From Flavobacterium aquicola (GTDB lineage: Bacteria; Bacteroidota; Bacteroidia; Flavobacteriales; Flavobacteriaceae): a DNA stretch of 64,000 nt. The stretch spans positions 256,459-320,458 of the forward strand of contig NZ_QUNI01000004.1 of NCBI RefSeq assembly GCF_003385115.1, written 5' to 3'. The position numbers and the translations under genes were made by a program. The notes under the pieces are model-generated. The model was not told where the DNA came from. It saw only the letters and a program-made list of their open reading frames with translations, and ran no database searches. This document shows positions 63,651 to 64,000 of this stretch, one piece after another (the first letter of the stretch is position 1; every line of letters starts with the position of its first letter).

Positions 63651-63983
63651 TTTACTTCGTCCGTTTACTGAAAGAACAACCTGATTTAGTGTTTTAGCTA
63701 CTTCATTTATAGTTATGGCATTCACATTTATAAATAGAGCATCCGAATTTATGAATATAGCATTCGTATTTATAAATATAGCATTCGCATTTATAAATAA
63801 AGCATTCGCATTTATGAATAGAGCATCCGAATTTATGAATATAGCATTCGCATTTATAAATAGAGCATTCGCATTTATGAATATAGCATTCGTATTTACA
63901 GTTGGAGCAACTTTACTTAAGGTTCTCACTCCCGCTATTGTAAGCGTTACGAACGTAAACACAAGAACAATTAGAGCAGGCAC
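63582..63983 (-). CDS. open reading frame over the 21-base repeat, coding status doubtful
   Basis: A 133-codon frame with a hydrophobic N-terminus (MPALIVLVFTFVTLTIAGV) followed by nine heptads of the type INANALF or INSDALF and a short tail. The heptads come directly from the 21-base repeat. Its N-terminal codons overlap a degenerate module A at 63931-63960 and its 3' end lies in module B, so it may be a chance frame in repeat DNA. If translated, it would be a small repetitive exported or membrane protein. Confidence 0.3.
   Translation of the reverse strand: MPALIVLVFTFVTLTIAGVRTLSKVAPTVNTNAIFINANALFINANAIFINSDALFINANALFINANAIFINTNAIFINSDALFINVNAITINEVAKTLNQVVLSVNGRSKINNVIMIPRSSAMTNCRYNLTN
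63697..63906. repeat. 21-base tandem repeat (minisatellite)
   Basis: Units GCATTCGCATTTATAAATAG(A) follow one another at 21-base steps from 63718; eight are well kept and the first (63697) and last (63886) are degenerate. Read on the minus strand they are open and give a seven-residue repeat (NANALFI, NSDALFI). The 133-codon frame 63983-63582 is built mostly of this repeat. Confidence 0.9.
63931..63960 (+). repeat. module A repeat, degenerate
   Basis: CCCGCTATTGTAAGCGTTAC, then GAACGTAAAC. It keeps the hairpin layout of module A but differs in sequence. Confidence 0.5.
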
Positions 63984-64000
63984 GCATTACAAATCCGCAA

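Noticed and set aside
63697..63906. The 21-base repeats as a CRISPR array.
   Set aside because: Units directly abut with no spacers; this is a minisatellite.

Overview
The window is AT-rich DNA from a member of the Bacteroidota, most likely a Flavobacterium or close relative. The evidence is the gene content (TamB next to TsaD, DUF4159 protein, GPH-type sugar symporter, reg_prop/AraC sensor, bifunctional ThrA), signal peptides and lipoprotein signals of the Bacteroidota type, promoter boxes of the flavobacterial form TAnnTTTG with a TTG about 17-23 nt upstream, and several families of short intergenic palindromes. No rRNA, CRISPR array, transposase or integrase gene was seen.

Layout. 1-12 kb: 5' end of pfkA, a giant TamB-like protein, then tsaD, rsmE, a DUF4159 protein, a secreted M43 metalloprotease, an AI-2E-type membrane protein, a THUMP-like methyltransferase and a small secreted protein. 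12-13 kb: a D-Ala-D-Ala dipeptidase. 13-25.7 kb: a glucuronoxylan utilization locus. A GH10 xylanase lipoprotein, a GH67 alpha-glucuronidase, mannonate dehydratase, a GPH symporter, a GH43 enzyme, xylulokinase and xylose isomerase convert xylan decorated with (methyl)glucuronic acid to xylulose-5-phosphate and 2-keto-3-deoxygluconate. It carries two candidate regulators: a Nudix-like winged-helix repressor next to xylB-xylA and a LacI-type regulator divergent from the GH67 gene. Two near-identical LacI-style operators sit upstream of the GH67 and symporter genes. 26-31 kb: a GH31 glycosidase and a membrane-spanning propeller/AraC regulator, bracketed by a tRNA-Arg gene and a displaced copy of its last bases. 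31.2-31.5 kb: tRNA-Arg, tRNA-Pro, tRNA-Ser.

32-48.7 kb: housekeeping genes (thiolase, NlpC/P60 peptidase, two TPR paralogues downstream of gyrA, gyrA, clpC, a RimB-RimK-like fusion, DUF421 protein, PiT phosphate transporter with its DUF47 partner, hutH). 49.2-54.4 kb: thrA-thrB-thrC, preceded by a short ORF whose C-terminus is almost pure threonine and reads as a transcription-attenuation leader peptide. 54.5-64 kb: an accessory zone with a solitary Mrr-like nuclease, a TraB/TIKI-like protein, several orphan small proteins, a Crp/Fnr regulator, an esterase lipoprotein with a partner barrel protein, a NarK-type nitrate/nitrite transporter and a VOC protein. Its intergenic spaces are filled with several families of interspersed palindromic repeats and one 21-bp minisatellite.

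The observations most worth following are the threonine leader peptide, the regulatory sites in the xylan and GH31 loci, the possible tRNA-Arg-bounded island, and the repeat mosaic of the last 10 kb.
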